A stretch of 64,000 nt of DNA from Acinetobacter sp. B51(2017) (GTDB lineage: Bacteria > Pseudomonadota > Gammaproteobacteria > Pseudomonadales > Moraxellaceae), in contig NZ_PJRJ01000006.1 of assembly GCF_003711395.1 (NCBI RefSeq), positions 1 to 64,000 of the forward strand, in the 5' to 3' direction. Position numbers and translations under genes: made by a program. Shown one piece after another: positions 9,117 to 19,318 of the stretch (within the stretch, counting starts at the first letter, position 1; each line of letters begins with the position of its first letter). Below the pieces are notes generated by a model, which did not search any database, was not told the DNA's origin, and saw only the letters and a list, made by a program, of their open reading frames with translations.

Positions 9117-10292
9117 ATGCATCCCATCGTCATCATTGGTTCAGGTATGGCAGCATATGCTGTAGCGCGTGAGTTTCGTAAACTCGATCCAGACACAGCG
9201 CTTATGATGATTTGTGCCGATGACGCACGTAACTATGCCAAGCCCACTTTATCCAATGCTTTAGTCGGCAATAAAGCACCTGCACAAATTGCGCTTGGTG
9301 ATGCAGAAAAAATGAGCAATCAGCTCAATATGCAGATTTTAAATCATACTTGGGTTAAACAGATTGATACGGCAGCACATTGCTTAAGCTTAGAGAAAGA
9401 AGGACAAACCACTCAGCAAAGCTATAGCAAACTCATTTTAGCCTTAGGTGCCACGCCCATCCGTGTCCCCCTACAAGGCAATGCTGCAGATCAATTACAT
9501 GTAGTGAATAACCTCAATGATTACACAGCTTTTCGTGCTGAATTAGATCAAAAAACTGCACAGCGCGTGGTGATTTTGGGTGCAGGTTTAATTGGCTGCG
9601 AATTTGCCAATGACTTACAACAAAGTGGTCATCAAGCCACTGTGATTGACTTAGCCGAGCAACCATTGGCGCGTTTACTACCAAGCGATGTTGCACAAGT
9701 CTTCCAAGAAAAATTACAACAGGCAGGTATTGGTTTTGAACTTGGCACTACCGTGAATGCCATTGATCAACATGCAGATGCCTATGCGGTCAGCCTTGCC
9801 AATGGCAAAGTTTTAGATGCTGATGTGCTGTTATCAGCCATTGGTTTACGTGCCAATACCCAACTTGCTGAACAAGCAGGCATTCAAGTCAGCCGCGGTA
9901 TTGTGGCGAATACCCAACTTGAAACCAGTGTTGCAGATATTTATGCCGTGGGTGACTGTGCCGAAGTTCACGGTACTTTATTACCGTATGTCATGCCAAT
10001 TATGCAACAAGCACGAGCTTTAGCGAAAACCCTAAGCGGCACTACCACGCAAGTTCACTACCCTGCAATGCCAGTGGCAGTCAAAACGCCAGCCGCGCCT
10101 TTAACCGTATTACCTATACCGCATGAGGTTGAGGTGTCGTGGACGATCGAAACCCAAGAAGATGGCTTAATTGCCAAAGCCATAGATGCAAACGACACTT
10201 TACGTGGCTTTGTCTTATTGGGTGCAAGCGCAGGCAAACAACGTTTAAGCTTAAGCAAACTTGTGCCTGACCTGATTCCTGCAGCGCTTTAA
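9117..10292 (+). CDS. rubB: Rubredoxin-NAD(+) reductase
   Basis: RubB is an FAD flavoprotein that transfers electrons from NADH to rubredoxin for alkane hydroxylation. The 391-residue protein has an N-terminal FAD-binding fold (IVIIGSGMAAYAVAREFRKL), a central NADH-binding fold (VVILGAGLIGCEFANDL), and the FAD-contacting DIYAVGDCAEV typical of this reductase family. A GAGAG Shine-Dalgarno precedes the ATG. estB starts 12 bp after its stop, so rubB and estB are very likely co-transcribed. Confidence 0.95.
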   Translation: MHPIVIIGSGMAAYAVAREFRKLDPDTALMMICADDARNYAKPTLSNALVGNKAPAQIALGDAEKMSNQLNMQILNHTWVKQIDTAAHCLSLEKEGQTTQQSYSKLILALGATPIRVPLQGNAADQLHVVNNLNDYTAFRAELDQKTAQRVVILGAGLIGCEFANDLQQSGHQATVIDLAEQPLARLLPSDVAQVFQEKLQQAGIGFELGTTVNAIDQHADAYAVSLANGKVLDADVLLSAIGLRANTQLAEQAGIQVSRGIVANTQLETSVADIYAVGDCAEVHGTLLPYVMPIMQQARALAKTLSGTTTQVHYPAMPVAVKTPAAPLTVLPIPHEVEVSWTIETQEDGLIAKAIDANDTLRGFVLLGASAGKQRLSLSKLVPDLIPAAL

Positions 10293-10304
10293 GGAGCATT
10301 GCCA

Positions 10305-11246
10305 ATGACTGATGCACTGAAGTTTAAAGCCTCACCTTATACTTCTTTTATGCAAGAGACCAAAGTCGATTTAGGCAATGGCATTGAGTTGCATGTCGAA
10401 GTGGGCGGTAAAGCCAATGATCCAGTGTTACTGTTGATCATGGGACTCGGTGCGCAGTTACTCTATTGGCCAGATTTTTTCTGTAAGTCACTTATTGACC
10501 AAGGTTTTCGGGTGGTTCGCTTTGATAATCGCGATATTGGTTTATCCTCCAAAGTGCATTATCAAGGCCCAGCTTTAAGTCTGCCTAAACTTATGGGACG
10601 CTTTGCCTTGGGGCTTGAGAATCAAGGTGCGCCTTATAATTTGTATGATATGGCTGATGATGTTGCCCTGCTCATTGATAAAATGCAACTCGGACAAGTC
10701 TATGTGTTGGGTGCTTCGATGGGCGGTATGATTGCGCAAATTTTAGCAGCACGCTATCCAGAACAGGTCAAAGCTTTAGGACTGTTGTTTACTAGCAACA
10801 ATCAACCCCTACTGCCACCGCCTTTTCCTAAGCAATTATTTAGTTTAATTGGACGTCCCAAATCCAATGCTGAAGATGATATTATTGACCATAATCTACA
10901 AATCTTTAAAATGATCGGCTCGCCCGGCTACCTAAACCAAGTCGAGGCAGTTCAAACGGTGCGAAAACTCTACCGACGAAGTTACTATCCAACTGGTGTA
11001 CTTCAACAGTTTTTCGCAATATTATGTACCGGTTCTTTACTTAAACTGGATCAGCAGATTCATCAAGCAACCTTAGTGGTTCATGGTTCGCAGGATCGTT
11101 TATTGCCACCAGCGCACGGTAGAGCCATTGCTAAAGCAATTTCAGGCGCTAGATTTGAATTAATTGAAGGAATGGGGCATGATATCCCTCCGCATTTTAT
11201 TCCATATCTTAGCGGATTATTTGCTCATCACTTTAAATCTAATTAG
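10305..11246 (+). CDS. estB: Alpha/beta hydrolase (esterase EstB)
   Basis: The 313-residue protein begins MTDALKFKASPYTSF. It shows an oxyanion region (LLLIMGLGAQLLYWP), RFDNRDIGLS, the nucleophile elbow GASMGG (Ser138), the acid HGSQDRLLPP and the catalytic His in EGMGHDIPPH. The family hydrolyses carboxylic esters. In ADP1 the gene at this place in the rub operon is named estB; its physiological substrate is not clear to me. I chose the ATG at 10305 because AAGGAG lies 8 nt upstream, and not the TTG at 10299. Confidence 0.9.
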   Translation: MTDALKFKASPYTSFMQETKVDLGNGIELHVEVGGKANDPVLLLIMGLGAQLLYWPDFFCKSLIDQGFRVVRFDNRDIGLSSKVHYQGPALSLPKLMGRFALGLENQGAPYNLYDMADDVALLIDKMQLGQVYVLGASMGGMIAQILAARYPEQVKALGLLFTSNNQPLLPPPFPKQLFSLIGRPKSNAEDDIIDHNLQIFKMIGSPGYLNQVEAVQTVRKLYRRSYYPTGVLQQFFAILCTGSLLKLDQQIHQATLVVHGSQDRLLPPAHGRAIAKAISGARFELIEGMGHDIPPHFIPYLSGLFAHHFKSN

Positions 11247-11252
11247 GACACT

Positions 11253-12158
11253 ATGGCTGCATTACCATCCTTAAGACAGCTGTCATACCTTGTTACACTG
11301 TCTGAAACGCTGCACTTCACTGAAGCAGCGCGTCGATCTTTTGTGACCCAGTCAACCCTGTCTGGCGGGATCATGGAATTAGAGCGCTTACTTGGTGGCG
11401 TCCTCGTTGAACGTGATCGTCAAAATGTACGTTTAACTCCACTCGGCGAACAAGTTGTGGCACGCGCCCGTGTTCTACTGGCTGATGCTCAAGACTTAAT
11501 GCGTTTAAGCCGTGAGATGAGTGAGCCGCTAACTGGCGACTTACATTTAGGTATTATTCCAACCATTGCCCCATTTATCTTGGCGCAATTGTTAGATGAA
11601 GTACATAAACAACTGCCAAAAATTCAGTTGCATTTACACGAAGCTCAAAGCGAAAAAATTGTTGAAAAACTTGAACACGGTAATTTAGATATGGTGGTGC
11701 TTGCATTGCCGTTTGATACCCGTGGTTTAAAAGTCGCTGAAGTGGCGCGTGAAACATTATATTTAGTGTGTAACAAAGCCGATCAACATGCTTTAAATGC
11801 CAATTCACTGGATCAACTCGATTTATCGCGTTTAATGCTACTTGAAGAAGGTCATTGTTTACGTGATCACGCTTTAAGTGCTTGTCCAATTGGTGAACGT
11901 AAAAATGACCATCGCTTAAAAGCCAGCTCGCTACCGACTTTGGTTGAAATGGTGTCTGCAAACTTAGGCTTTACCTTATTGCCTGCAATTGCGGTACATA
12001 CCACCATGATTAAAGCCAATCCAGACTTAAGCGTGAAAGCGATTGAAGCGGGTCCAAGCCGTACCTTGTCTTTGGTTACCCGTAAGAGCACCCCGCTACA
12101 AAGCGAATTTGATGTGTTATTACAAATTTTGCAAAAAATCACTCAAGATTTACGCTAA
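11253..12158 (+). CDS. oxyR: Hydrogen peroxide-responsive LysR regulator OxyR
   Basis: This 301-residue LysR-type regulator has an N-terminal winged HTH (LSYLVTLSETLHFTEAARRS) and a C-terminal sensing domain. GHCLRDHALSAC places cysteines at residues 202 and 211 with the same spacing as Cys199/Cys208 of E. coli OxyR. It should therefore form the disulfide that activates peroxide-defence genes. It starts 6 bp after estB and is the last gene of the rub operon, before a strong terminator. Linking a peroxide sensor to alkane oxidation makes sense because uncoupled hydroxylation generates peroxide. Confidence 0.95.
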   Translation: MAALPSLRQLSYLVTLSETLHFTEAARRSFVTQSTLSGGIMELERLLGGVLVERDRQNVRLTPLGEQVVARARVLLADAQDLMRLSREMSEPLTGDLHLGIIPTIAPFILAQLLDEVHKQLPKIQLHLHEAQSEKIVEKLEHGNLDMVVLALPFDTRGLKVAEVARETLYLVCNKADQHALNANSLDQLDLSRLMLLEEGHCLRDHALSACPIGERKNDHRLKASSLPTLVEMVSANLGFTLLPAIAVHTTMIKANPDLSVKAIEAGPSRTLSLVTRKSTPLQSEFDVLLQILQKITQDLR

Positions 12159-12173
12159 GCCAAAGACCCAAAA

Positions 12174-12200
12174 GAAGGAGCACTCGGCTCCTTTTTTTTA
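12174..12200 (+). terminator. Terminator downstream of oxyR
   Basis: AAGGAGCACTCGGCTCCTTTTTTTT is a stable hairpin with an eight-base T-run, just after the oxyR stop. Confidence 0.9.
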
Positions 12201-12204
12201 TGCA

Positions 12205-12234
12205 TAAAAAAAGGCTTGTGTCTAAACAAGCCTA
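12205..12234 (-). terminator. Terminator facing ppk1
   Basis: On the minus strand TTAGGCTTGTTTAGACACAAGCC precedes a T-run. It lies about 150 bp past the ppk1 stop, with no gene in between. Confidence 0.75.
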
Positions 12235-12384
12235 ACTTGAATACCCAATCTCAACGACCTTCATTCAAGAGATGGAATGCCCTCTTATATGCCAGAATTT
12301 ATAAGAGGAATCATGATTTTATAAATAAAAAATCAAGCTCACCATCCCTTAAATGGGGTATTTTAACACCCTAAGAATGCTGGA

Positions 12385-14466
12385 CTATTGGATATGCTCA
12401 ATTAACACACGCTGAGCATTATGCGCCACATCGGTGTCTTTGGCTTTAAAGCGCAGCCAAGTGCCATCGCTTTGTAAATCCCAAGCTTGTTGATTATCTT
12501 TAAGATAATTGAGCAAACCATATTGATAAATCCGTTTTTTCAATACAGAATCTTCTACAGGGAAACAGGCTTCGACGCGATTAAATAAATTACGATCCAT
12601 CCAGTCAGCACTTGAGCAATAAATACGTGCATCACCATTATTGCTAAAATAATAAACACGGGTATGTTCTAAGAAACGCCCCACAATCGAACGTACCCGA
12701 ATATTTTCTGATAAACCTTTTAGGCCTGGGCGTAAGCAACAAATAGAACGAATAATTAAATCAATTTGTACACCCGCTTGCGATGCTTCATACAGTTTAT
12801 TAATCAGTTGTACTTCGGTTAAGGCATTGACTTTGACAATAATTTGCGCAGGCTTGCCCGCTTTAGCATTGGCAATTTCTTCATCAATAAAATGAATGAG
12901 CTGTGCATGCAAAGTAAATGGCGCATGTAATAACTTTTTCAGTTTGGCCATTTTGCCCATGCCGGTCAGCTCTTGGAAAATGCGATGTACATCTTCACAC
13001 AAGTCTTTATCAGTGGTCATTAAGCCATAGTCAGTGTACATACGCGCATTGCCAGCATGGTAGTTACCCGTACCTAAATGCACATAACGCACCAATTTAT
13101 TATTTTCACGGCGCACAATCAAAATCATTTTGGCATGAGTTTTATAACCCACAATGCCATATACCACCACAGCACCCGCTTCTTGTAACACATTGGCAAC
13201 AGCAATATTGGATTCTTCATCAAAACGCGCACGTAGCTCAATCACAGCAGTAACTTCTTTACCGTTACGTGCCGCTTCTGCCAAGACTTGTACAATTTCA
13301 GAATCTGGGCCACTACGGTATAGCGTTTGTTTAATGGCTAATACTTGTGGGTCACGCGCTGCCTCACGTAATAAAGAAATGACTGGTGAAAATGATTCAA
13401 ATGGATGATGCAGCAAGATATCTTGCTTTTGCATCGCGCTAAAGGTGTTATCGGCTTTTTTGAGTACCCTTGGAATTACAGGCACATGCGTATCATAACG
13501 TAAATGCGGACGTTTAAAATTCGATAATAAACGCGCCAAATTGACTGGCCCATCCACTTTATACAATTGCTCAGGTTCGAGATCAAACTCATTGAGCAAA
13601 TATTCATAAATAGGTTTTGGACAGTTCTGCGTCACTTCTAGACGTACCGCACGACCAAAACGACGTGAACTCAGCTCACCTTTTAAAGCTTTGGCTAAAT
13701 CTTCGACGTCTTCATTTAAGGCTAAGTCGGCATTACGGGTGACACGGAATTGATAGCAACCCGTTGCCGTCATACCAGGGAATAAATCTGACACATGCTC
13801 ATGAATAATCGCTGACAACATCACATGATGCTCTTTGCCGCCAGTGAGTTCATCTGGCAAACGTACCACACGCGGCAGCGAGCGCGGTGCAGGTACGACC
13901 GCAAGGTCAATTTGACGACCAAAAGCATCTTTACCTTCTAAAGTTACAATAAAGTTGAGTGATTTATTGACTAAACGCGGGAACGGATGCGCAGGATCTA
14001 AACTAATGGGGGTTAAAACAGGCGCAACTTGCTCTTGGAAATATTTTTTGACCCATGCTGATTGGGCTGGAGTCAACTCACCACGGCGTAAGAAGCAAAT
14101 ATCTTCGTCACGCAGCTTAGGTAAAATTTCTTGATTTAAAATGCGATATTGGCGTTCAATGGCTTCATGTGCAGTTTTTGAGATCTGTTCTAGCACTTGC
14201 TTAGGAGTTAAGCCATCTGGGCTTAAACTTTCATTGCCTAAATCAAGCTGCTCCATTAGACCCGCAACTCGAATTTCAAAAAATTCATCTAAATTACGTG
14301 AAAAAATCAGCAAAAAATTCATGCGCTCAAGCAATGGATGCAAAGGATCCACCGCTTGTTCAAGGACACGTAAATGGAAGTCTAAAATAGATAGCTCACG
14401 GTTAATGTAGCGATCGTTATAGCTATATTCCACAGGGCTTGGCAAGGTGTCTACTGAAGTCGTCAT
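12385..14466 (-). CDS. ppk1: Polyphosphate kinase 1
   Basis: Ppk1 polymerises the gamma-phosphate of ATP into inorganic polyphosphate at the inner face of the membrane. The 693-residue protein has the N-terminal helical region ([19 protein letters not shown]), the middle domain ([13 protein letters not shown]), and the two phospholipase-D-like C-terminal domains. [12 protein letters not shown] carries the histidine that becomes phosphorylated. Length matches the family. It converges on oxyR and is preceded on the same strand by mtgA and its terminator, so it is probably transcribed alone. Confidence 0.96.
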   Translation of the reverse strand: MTTSVDTLPSPVEYSYNDRYINRELSILDFHLRVLEQAVDPLHPLLERMNFLLIFSRNLDEFFEIRVAGLMEQLDLGNESLSPDGLTPKQVLEQISKTAHEAIERQYRILNQEILPKLRDEDICFLRRGELTPAQSAWVKKYFQEQVAPVLTPISLDPAHPFPRLVNKSLNFIVTLEGKDAFGRQIDLAVVPAPRSLPRVVRLPDELTGGKEHHVMLSAIIHEHVSDLFPGMTATGCYQFRVTRNADLALNEDVEDLAKALKGELSSRRFGRAVRLEVTQNCPKPIYEYLLNEFDLEPEQLYKVDGPVNLARLLSNFKRPHLRYDTHVPVIPRVLKKADNTFSAMQKQDILLHHPFESFSPVISLLREAARDPQVLAIKQTLYRSGPDSEIVQVLAEAARNGKEVTAVIELRARFDEESNIAVANVLQEAGAVVVYGIVGYKTHAKMILIVRRENNKLVRYVHLGTGNYHAGNARMYTDYGLMTTDKDLCEDVHRIFQELTGMGKMAKLKKLLHAPFTLHAQLIHFIDEEIANAKAGKPAQIIVKVNALTEVQLINKLYEASQAGVQIDLIIRSICCLRPGLKGLSENIRVRSIVGRFLEHTRVYYFSNNGDARIYCSSADWMDRNLFNRVEACFPVEDSVLKKRIYQYGLLNYLKDNQQAWDLQSDGTWLRFKAKDTDVAHNAQRVLIEHIQ

Positions 14467-14536
14467 ATTTCAACTGCGCCTATTTTTTTTGAAATCATCT
14501 TTCGACTAGTATGCTTGAAATTTATGACAATAAGAT

Positions 14537-14567
14537 AAAAAAAAGCGCAACAAATTGCGCTTTTTTG
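14537..14567 (-). terminator. Terminator downstream of mtgA
   Basis: AAAAAAGCGCAACAAATTGCGCTTTTTT lies between mtgA and ppk1, 15 bp past the mtgA stop on the minus strand. Confidence 0.85.
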
Positions 14568-14581
14568 CAACAGTTAAACCA

Positions 14582-15256
14582 TTAAGGGATTTGGCTATAA
14601 CGCATATATTTACGAATCATTTGTTTACGCGCATTTAAGCGACGGTCATGACGATGCTTTTGGTAATATTTAGGATTGGGCAAAATCGAGGCTAAAAACA
14701 CCGCTTGCTCACGGCTAAGGCTGCGTGAGCTTTTCCCAAAATAATGCTGTGTAGCGGCTTCAATCCCATAAATATTGTCACCAAACTCCACCGAGTTTAA
14801 ATACACTTCTAAAATACGCTGTTTGCTCCACATCCGTTCCATCATAAAAGTAGCCACTGCTTCTTGACCTTTACGTACAAAAGAACGCTTATTGTATAAA
14901 AATAAGTTTTTCGCCAGTTGCTGTGAAATGGTCGACCCCCCTGCTACCACTTTACCTTGATCTTTATTGCGTGCTAAGGCATTTTGCATACCATCAAAAT
15001 CAAAGCCTTTATGCTGCAAAAACTTACCATCTTCAGCTGCCACCACCGCGCGTTTGACATAATCACTGATTTGATCATAATCACGCCACTCATGTTGAAT
15101 AGGTTCATTGGGATTAGACCAATAATCAAGGCGCATAAACATGGTAGTTTCAACGGGATGCGTACGCCACCATGTTAGGCTAGCAAAGATCCACAATTGG
15201 ATCAGCAGCACAAAACTGATCAAAATAAGAAGTGTACGAACAATAAAGGCTTTCAT
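14582..15256 (-). CDS. mtgA: Monofunctional biosynthetic peptidoglycan transglycosylase
   Basis: MtgA polymerises lipid II into glycan strands in the periplasm. The 224-residue protein has one N-terminal membrane anchor ([20 protein letters not shown]) and a GT51 domain: the catalytic-glutamate motif [34 protein letters not shown], and [20 protein letters not shown]. No transpeptidase domain follows, which defines MtgA against bifunctional PBPs. It is divergent from the rhomboid gene 75 bp away. Confidence 0.95.
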   Translation of the reverse strand: MKAFIVRTLLILISFVLLIQLWIFASLTWWRTHPVETTMFMRLDYWSNPNEPIQHEWRDYDQISDYVKRAVVAAEDGKFLQHKGFDFDGMQNALARNKDQGKVVAGGSTISQQLAKNLFLYNKRSFVRKGQEAVATFMMERMWSKQRILEVYLNSVEFGDNIYGIEAATQHYFGKSSRSLSREQAVFLASILPNPKYYQKHRHDRRLNARKQMIRKYMRYSQIP

Positions 15257-15331
15257 GCTGCTGCATTTCCCCTGCAGGATAAAATTTTCGTGATAAGCTC
15301 AAACATAAGACTAAAATAGCACAATTCCAAG

Positions 15332-16147
15332 ATGAGCAAACTTTCCCCACCTACCGTCAAACACCATGTCAATCTACAGCTGTGGTGGCTGACTGCTCTG
15401 TTAATCACCAGCAATGTAGCGCTGTTTTTATGGCAAATTTCCACAGGGATGGATGCCAGTCGTCCTAGTATTCAAGATGCCCTTGCTTGGGGAGCAGATT
15501 ATGCGCCTCTGAGCTTTTTAGTGGAACCCTTTCGCCTCTTGAGCAGTATGTTTTTTCACTTTGGTTTGATTCATTTAATGCTGAATATGTGGGCCTTATA
15601 TTTATTTGGCAATATTGCCGAGCAAATGTTTGGTCGAGTGTATTTCTTAAGCTTGTATATTTTGGCAGGCTTGATGGGCAGCTTACTGAGTGGCTTTTTA
15701 GATTTGCAAAACTCGCTGTCGATGCTACAAAATGCTGCGCTCAATGCCGAGCAACTCCCCAAAGTGGGTGCAGGTGCTTCAGGTGCAGTGATGGGCTTAG
15801 GGGCAGCCTTAACTGTCATCTCACTACTGCCTGTCATGAAAGCTCAACGTTTTCTTTTAGATAAAAAAACCTTAATGCTGGTGATGGGGATCAACCTGTT
15901 TATTGGCTGGATGACCGCAGGAATTAATAACGCTGCACACATCGGCGGCATGCTGATGGGCGCAGTGTTAGGTGGTGCATGGTATCTCTCTGTGCGCTTC
16001 AACAAACCTGTATTGGCTTGGTTTGGGCTAGGCTTAGGCATTGTGCTGTGCGGGGCTTTATACAGCTATTGTCTACTGCTGTTAGAGGTAGTCGCACCAC
16101 TTTGGCAAGAGTTACTGGCAGCGATGCGACAACAATTTAATTTTTAA
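15332..16147 (+). CDS. Rhomboid-family intramembrane serine protease
   Basis: The 271-residue membrane protein has about seven hydrophobic segments. The second region contains HLMLNMWALYLFG, the usual H-x-x-x-N loop segment. The catalytic serine is in GAGASGAVMG (Ser150) and the catalytic histidine in NNAAHIGG (His203). Rhomboids cleave membrane proteins within the bilayer; the substrate is unknown. The long loop between residues 123 and 145 (DLQNSLSMLQNAALNAEQLP) is larger than in GlpG-type enzymes. The last 11 bp overlap the convergent ybbP-like gene. A second, smaller rhomboid lies at 26.35 kb. Confidence 0.9.
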   Translation: MSKLSPPTVKHHVNLQLWWLTALLITSNVALFLWQISTGMDASRPSIQDALAWGADYAPLSFLVEPFRLLSSMFFHFGLIHLMLNMWALYLFGNIAEQMFGRVYFLSLYILAGLMGSLLSGFLDLQNSLSMLQNAALNAEQLPKVGAGASGAVMGLGAALTVISLLPVMKAQRFLLDKKTLMLVMGINLFIGWMTAGINNAAHIGGMLMGAVLGGAWYLSVRFNKPVLAWFGLGLGIVLCGALYSYCLLLLEVVAPLWQELLAAMRQQFNF

Positions 16148-18584
16148 GATCACGTAGTGCGGTTAAGGGCGCGATTTCAGCCAAATAACTTAAACGATAG
16201 CGCCCGATCACAGCACAAATGACGGTCATCGTACAGGGTAAGATCAGCCAAAGACTGATATGTAACTGCCATGTGATGCCCATTTTATACGCCACAATCG
16301 CACTGATCACTTCTGCCAAGATACAAGCAGCAATCCCTGCCAGCAAACCTATAAAACCGATTTCTATGCTCAGCATCCGTTTCAACTGTGCCTTAGAACT
16401 ACCAAAAGCACGTAATAATGCCACTTCTTGCTTACGCGTATCCAACATCAAGTTTAAACAGGCCAGTAATACCAGTAGTCCAGCAATCGCCACCAAAAAT
16501 GCCAATACCCCAATAATATTGAGCAATACATCGAGTAAACGTTTTACTTCATCTAGCATTAAGCTCACATCAATAAATACGGTATTGCTAAAGCGTTGAA
16601 TCACATTAATCAGTTGCGATTGATCTTCTGGCGGTACATAAAAACTGCCTAAATAACTACCCGCATTAGCATCCATACTCTTTGGTGTAAAAATAAAGAA
16701 AAAGTTTGGACTAAAACTTTCCCACTCTACGCTGCGTAGATTAATCACTTCGGCTGTGAGATCCCCTTCAGGCAAACTGAATGTTAAACGATCGCCCAGC
16801 TTAATTCCCAATTCCTCGGCAGTTTTGATTTCTACAGACACTTGATTCAGCGCAGTAAAGCTCGCTTGACCTTGAATAATTTGATTGTCTGCTGGCAAAG
16901 TTGCCGCTTGAGTTAAATTTAATTCACGGCGTAAGGTGTTACTTTTTTTACGGTCTGCTTCCGTAAAGGCTTGCCCATTTTTGGCAATTAATCGCCCACG
17001 AATATTCGGATACAGTGCCGTACTGCTCCACTGCTGTTGTTGTAATAGCGTTTTAAAATCTGCAAGCTCACTTGGCGGTAAACCATAGACAAACTGATTG
17101 GGTGTATCTTGAGGTAATTGCTGCTGCCAACGTTCGGTTAAGTCGGTTTTTAGCACCATTAATACGCTCATCAAACTTAAACCCAACGCCAACGCTGTGA
17201 TCTGTAATGCCATCTGCGGCACTTGACGGATATAAGCACTCAAGCGAGTTTTGCGCTGTTGCAGTAGCTTGAGTGCAGCATAGATCAGACCATACAGCAG
17301 CACACACACCACTGCTAAAGCCCCAATGACCAACACACTTAAGCCAATATTTTGCGTCAGCAACACGCTAAACAGAATTAAACTTAAACCACCACATATC
17401 AAGGTGCTACGCATTTGGCTCAGGCTTTTCTCTTCACTACGTAACACCCGAATAGGCGCAGTATTAAGTAATTGCCATAAACTTGGCAGTACAAAACCAA
17501 GTAACACCACTAAACTGGTAAACATCGCAATTGGCAATGGTCCTTTAACTAATTGCAAAGCTGAAAACTCAATACTTAAATGCGGCATTAGATTGAGCAT
17601 CAATTGCAATAAACCAAAGCCCATGAGGATACCAAGTAGTGCACCTACAGCCACTGCCAAGACAAACACCCACGCCAATAACGATAAATACACCTTTAAA
17701 ATCTGTTGTTTAGATGCACCCATACAACGGATTAACGCAATATGTTCTTGCTGCTGTTGCACATAGCGCTGACTGGTTAAGGCAATGGCGATCCCACACA
17801 ATAAAATGGTTAAAATATTGGCCAGTTGTAAAAAGGTGTCTAAATTTTCAATTGGACGCATCAAGCGACTATTGCTTTCGCTGGCATTACGTAGACGTAA
17901 GCTACTGCTTTGATCTTGCTCGGCACGCTTAATCTTGGCTTGTGCTGCCTGCCCAAATGCCTGTGTCTGTTCGGGTTGACCCGACAATAACAAGCGATAT
18001 TCAATCCGACTGCCCACTTGAATCGCATTGGTGTATGCCACATCAGCCTGATGAATAATGACAGTGGGTGAAAAACCCGAAAAGCCTAGTTCTTGATTAG
18101 AATCTTGGACAATTACCGCGGTAAATTGCAGCCGAGCATCAGCAATATTCACCCATTCCCCTAACTTCACCTTCAGCAGGTCTTGCGCCCGAGGACTAAG
18201 CCAAATTTGTCCTTGTTGTAATGCACGCTTTGGTTGGCTGCTTAAAGTACCTCTTAAGGGAAAATTGTCTTGAATGGCTTTTACATTGACCATGACAAAT
18301 TCTGCGTCGGTATGCGCCATGGAGCTAAAAAGCATCGCTTCGGATTGATCTAAGTCATATTGCTTGGCTTGCTCACGCCATGCTGGATCAAGCGGGGCTT
18401 GATCGCTTAATACTAAATCCGCTGCCAATAACTCCGCAGCTTGTAAGGCCACTGCATTTTGAATCTGCTGATGACTAAATTTTAAGGCTGTAGTGGCACT
18501 AATCGCTAAAATCAAGGCGACAAACAGTAAATAGATGCCTGTGCTTTTACGGCTTTGTTGCCAGAGCGGTCGAAATAAACTCAT
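16137..18584 (-). CDS. ybbP: ABC transporter permease, FtsX/YbbP family
   Basis: This 815-residue inner-membrane protein has an N-terminal membrane helix, a large periplasmic domain, and two FtsX-like permease modules. Each has several helices, with GSSKAQLKRMLSIEIGFIGL as the typical coupling segment; a central helix block separates the modules. This is the YbbP (ADOP-type) architecture. With YbbA it should form a mechanotransmission-type ABC complex acting in the periplasm or on the outer membrane; the substrate is not known. Its start overlaps the ybbA stop by 4 bp (translational coupling). The neighbouring divergent tesA is the same partner as in E. coli. Confidence 0.85.
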   Translation of the reverse strand: MSLFRPLWQQSRKSTGIYLLFVALILAISATTALKFSHQQIQNAVALQAAELLAADLVLSDQAPLDPAWREQAKQYDLDQSEAMLFSSMAHTDAEFVMVNVKAIQDNFPLRGTLSSQPKRALQQGQIWLSPRAQDLLKVKLGEWVNIADARLQFTAVIVQDSNQELGFSGFSPTVIIHQADVAYTNAIQVGSRIEYRLLLSGQPEQTQAFGQAAQAKIKRAEQDQSSSLRLRNASESNSRLMRPIENLDTFLQLANILTILLCGIAIALTSQRYVQQQQEHIALIRCMGASKQQILKVYLSLLAWVFVLAVAVGALLGILMGFGLLQLMLNLMPHLSIEFSALQLVKGPLPIAMFTSLVVLLGFVLPSLWQLLNTAPIRVLRSEEKSLSQMRSTLICGGLSLILFSVLLTQNIGLSVLVIGALAVVCVLLYGLIYAALKLLQQRKTRLSAYIRQVPQMALQITALALGLSLMSVLMVLKTDLTERWQQQLPQDTPNQFVYGLPPSELADFKTLLQQQQWSSTALYPNIRGRLIAKNGQAFTEADRKKSNTLRRELNLTQAATLPADNQIIQGQASFTALNQVSVEIKTAEELGIKLGDRLTFSLPEGDLTAEVINLRSVEWESFSPNFFFIFTPKSMDANAGSYLGSFYVPPEDQSQLINVIQRFSNTVFIDVSLMLDEVKRLLDVLLNIIGVLAFLVAIAGLLVLLACLNLMLDTRKQEVALLRAFGSSKAQLKRMLSIEIGFIGLLAGIAACILAEVISAIVAYKMGITWQLHISLWLILPCTMTVICAVIGRYRLSYLAEIAPLTALRDLKN

Positions 18585-19306
18585 TCGCGCTCCCCACGTT
18601 CAGACAATTTCCCATCTTTTAAGATGAAATGGCGCTGACACTGTGCTGCTAATTGCGTGTCATGAGTCACCAAAATTAAAGTGGTGCCCAATTCACGGTT
18701 AAGATTAAATAATAATTGCTCAATTTCTCGGGCAGTTTGACCATCTAAATTACCCGTGGGTTCATCAGCAAAAATAATTTTAGGTTCACTCACTAAGGCA
18801 CGCGCAATAGCGACTCGTTGTTGCTCACCGCCTGAAAGCACCTTTGGCGTTTGCTGTGCTTGACGCGCTAAACCTACCTTTTCAAGTAGCATCAACGCAC
18901 GTTGTTCGGCTTGAGGATAGTCAAAATTTGGTTGCAAACGCAAAGGCAGTAACACATTTTCTAAAGCACTCAAATGCCCAAGCAATTGAAAAGACTGAAA
19001 TACAAAACCAATATGCTGTAAACGCACCTTGGCACGTTGTTCTTCATTTAACTGATGAATCGCTGCACCACACACATATAACTCACCACTTGAAGCTTGA
19101 TCAAGCGTCGCCAAAATCCCCAGTAAAGTGGATTTACCTGAGCCAGAGCGGCCAGTTATTGCCACTTGCTCACCAGCTTGAATGCTGAGATTGAGATGAG
19201 AAAAAATGCTCACCTGTTGACTGCCAAGGTGTATATTTTGTGTCAAATTCTGTGCAGAAATAAGTGCCTGTGGCATGATAGTGGCATCATGGTGTAACGA
19301 AGTCAT
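18581..19306 (-). CDS. ybbA: ABC transporter ATP-binding protein YbbA
   Basis: From the ATG at 19306 the protein has 241 residues. It shows Walker [13 protein letters not shown], the Q-loop region [20 protein letters not shown], the signature [16 protein letters not shown], Walker [14 protein letters not shown], and the H-loop LILVTHD. It is of the LolD/MacB type and powers the YbbP permease encoded next. AGGGAT lies upstream of the chosen ATG. A TTG six codons earlier, or an ATG ten codons later ([11 protein letters not shown]), are alternatives. The 5' end nearly abuts divergent tesA, so both promoters must overlap coding sequence. Confidence 0.9.
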   Translation of the reverse strand: MTSLHHDATIMPQALISAQNLTQNIHLGSQQVSIFSHLNLSIQAGEQVAITGRSGSGKSTLLGILATLDQASSGELYVCGAAIHQLNEEQRAKVRLQHIGFVFQSFQLLGHLSALENVLLPLRLQPNFDYPQAEQRALMLLEKVGLARQAQQTPKVLSGGEQQRVAIARALVSEPKIIFADEPTGNLDGQTAREIEQLLFNLNRELGTTLILVTHDTQLAAQCQRHFILKDGKLSERGERE

Positions 19307-19318
19307 AGAATCCCTATT

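Noticed and set aside
11575..11961. 128-codon antisense frame inside oxyR
   Set aside because: oxyR is certain from its HTH and paired cysteines; the antisense translation is low-complexity and unlike any family.
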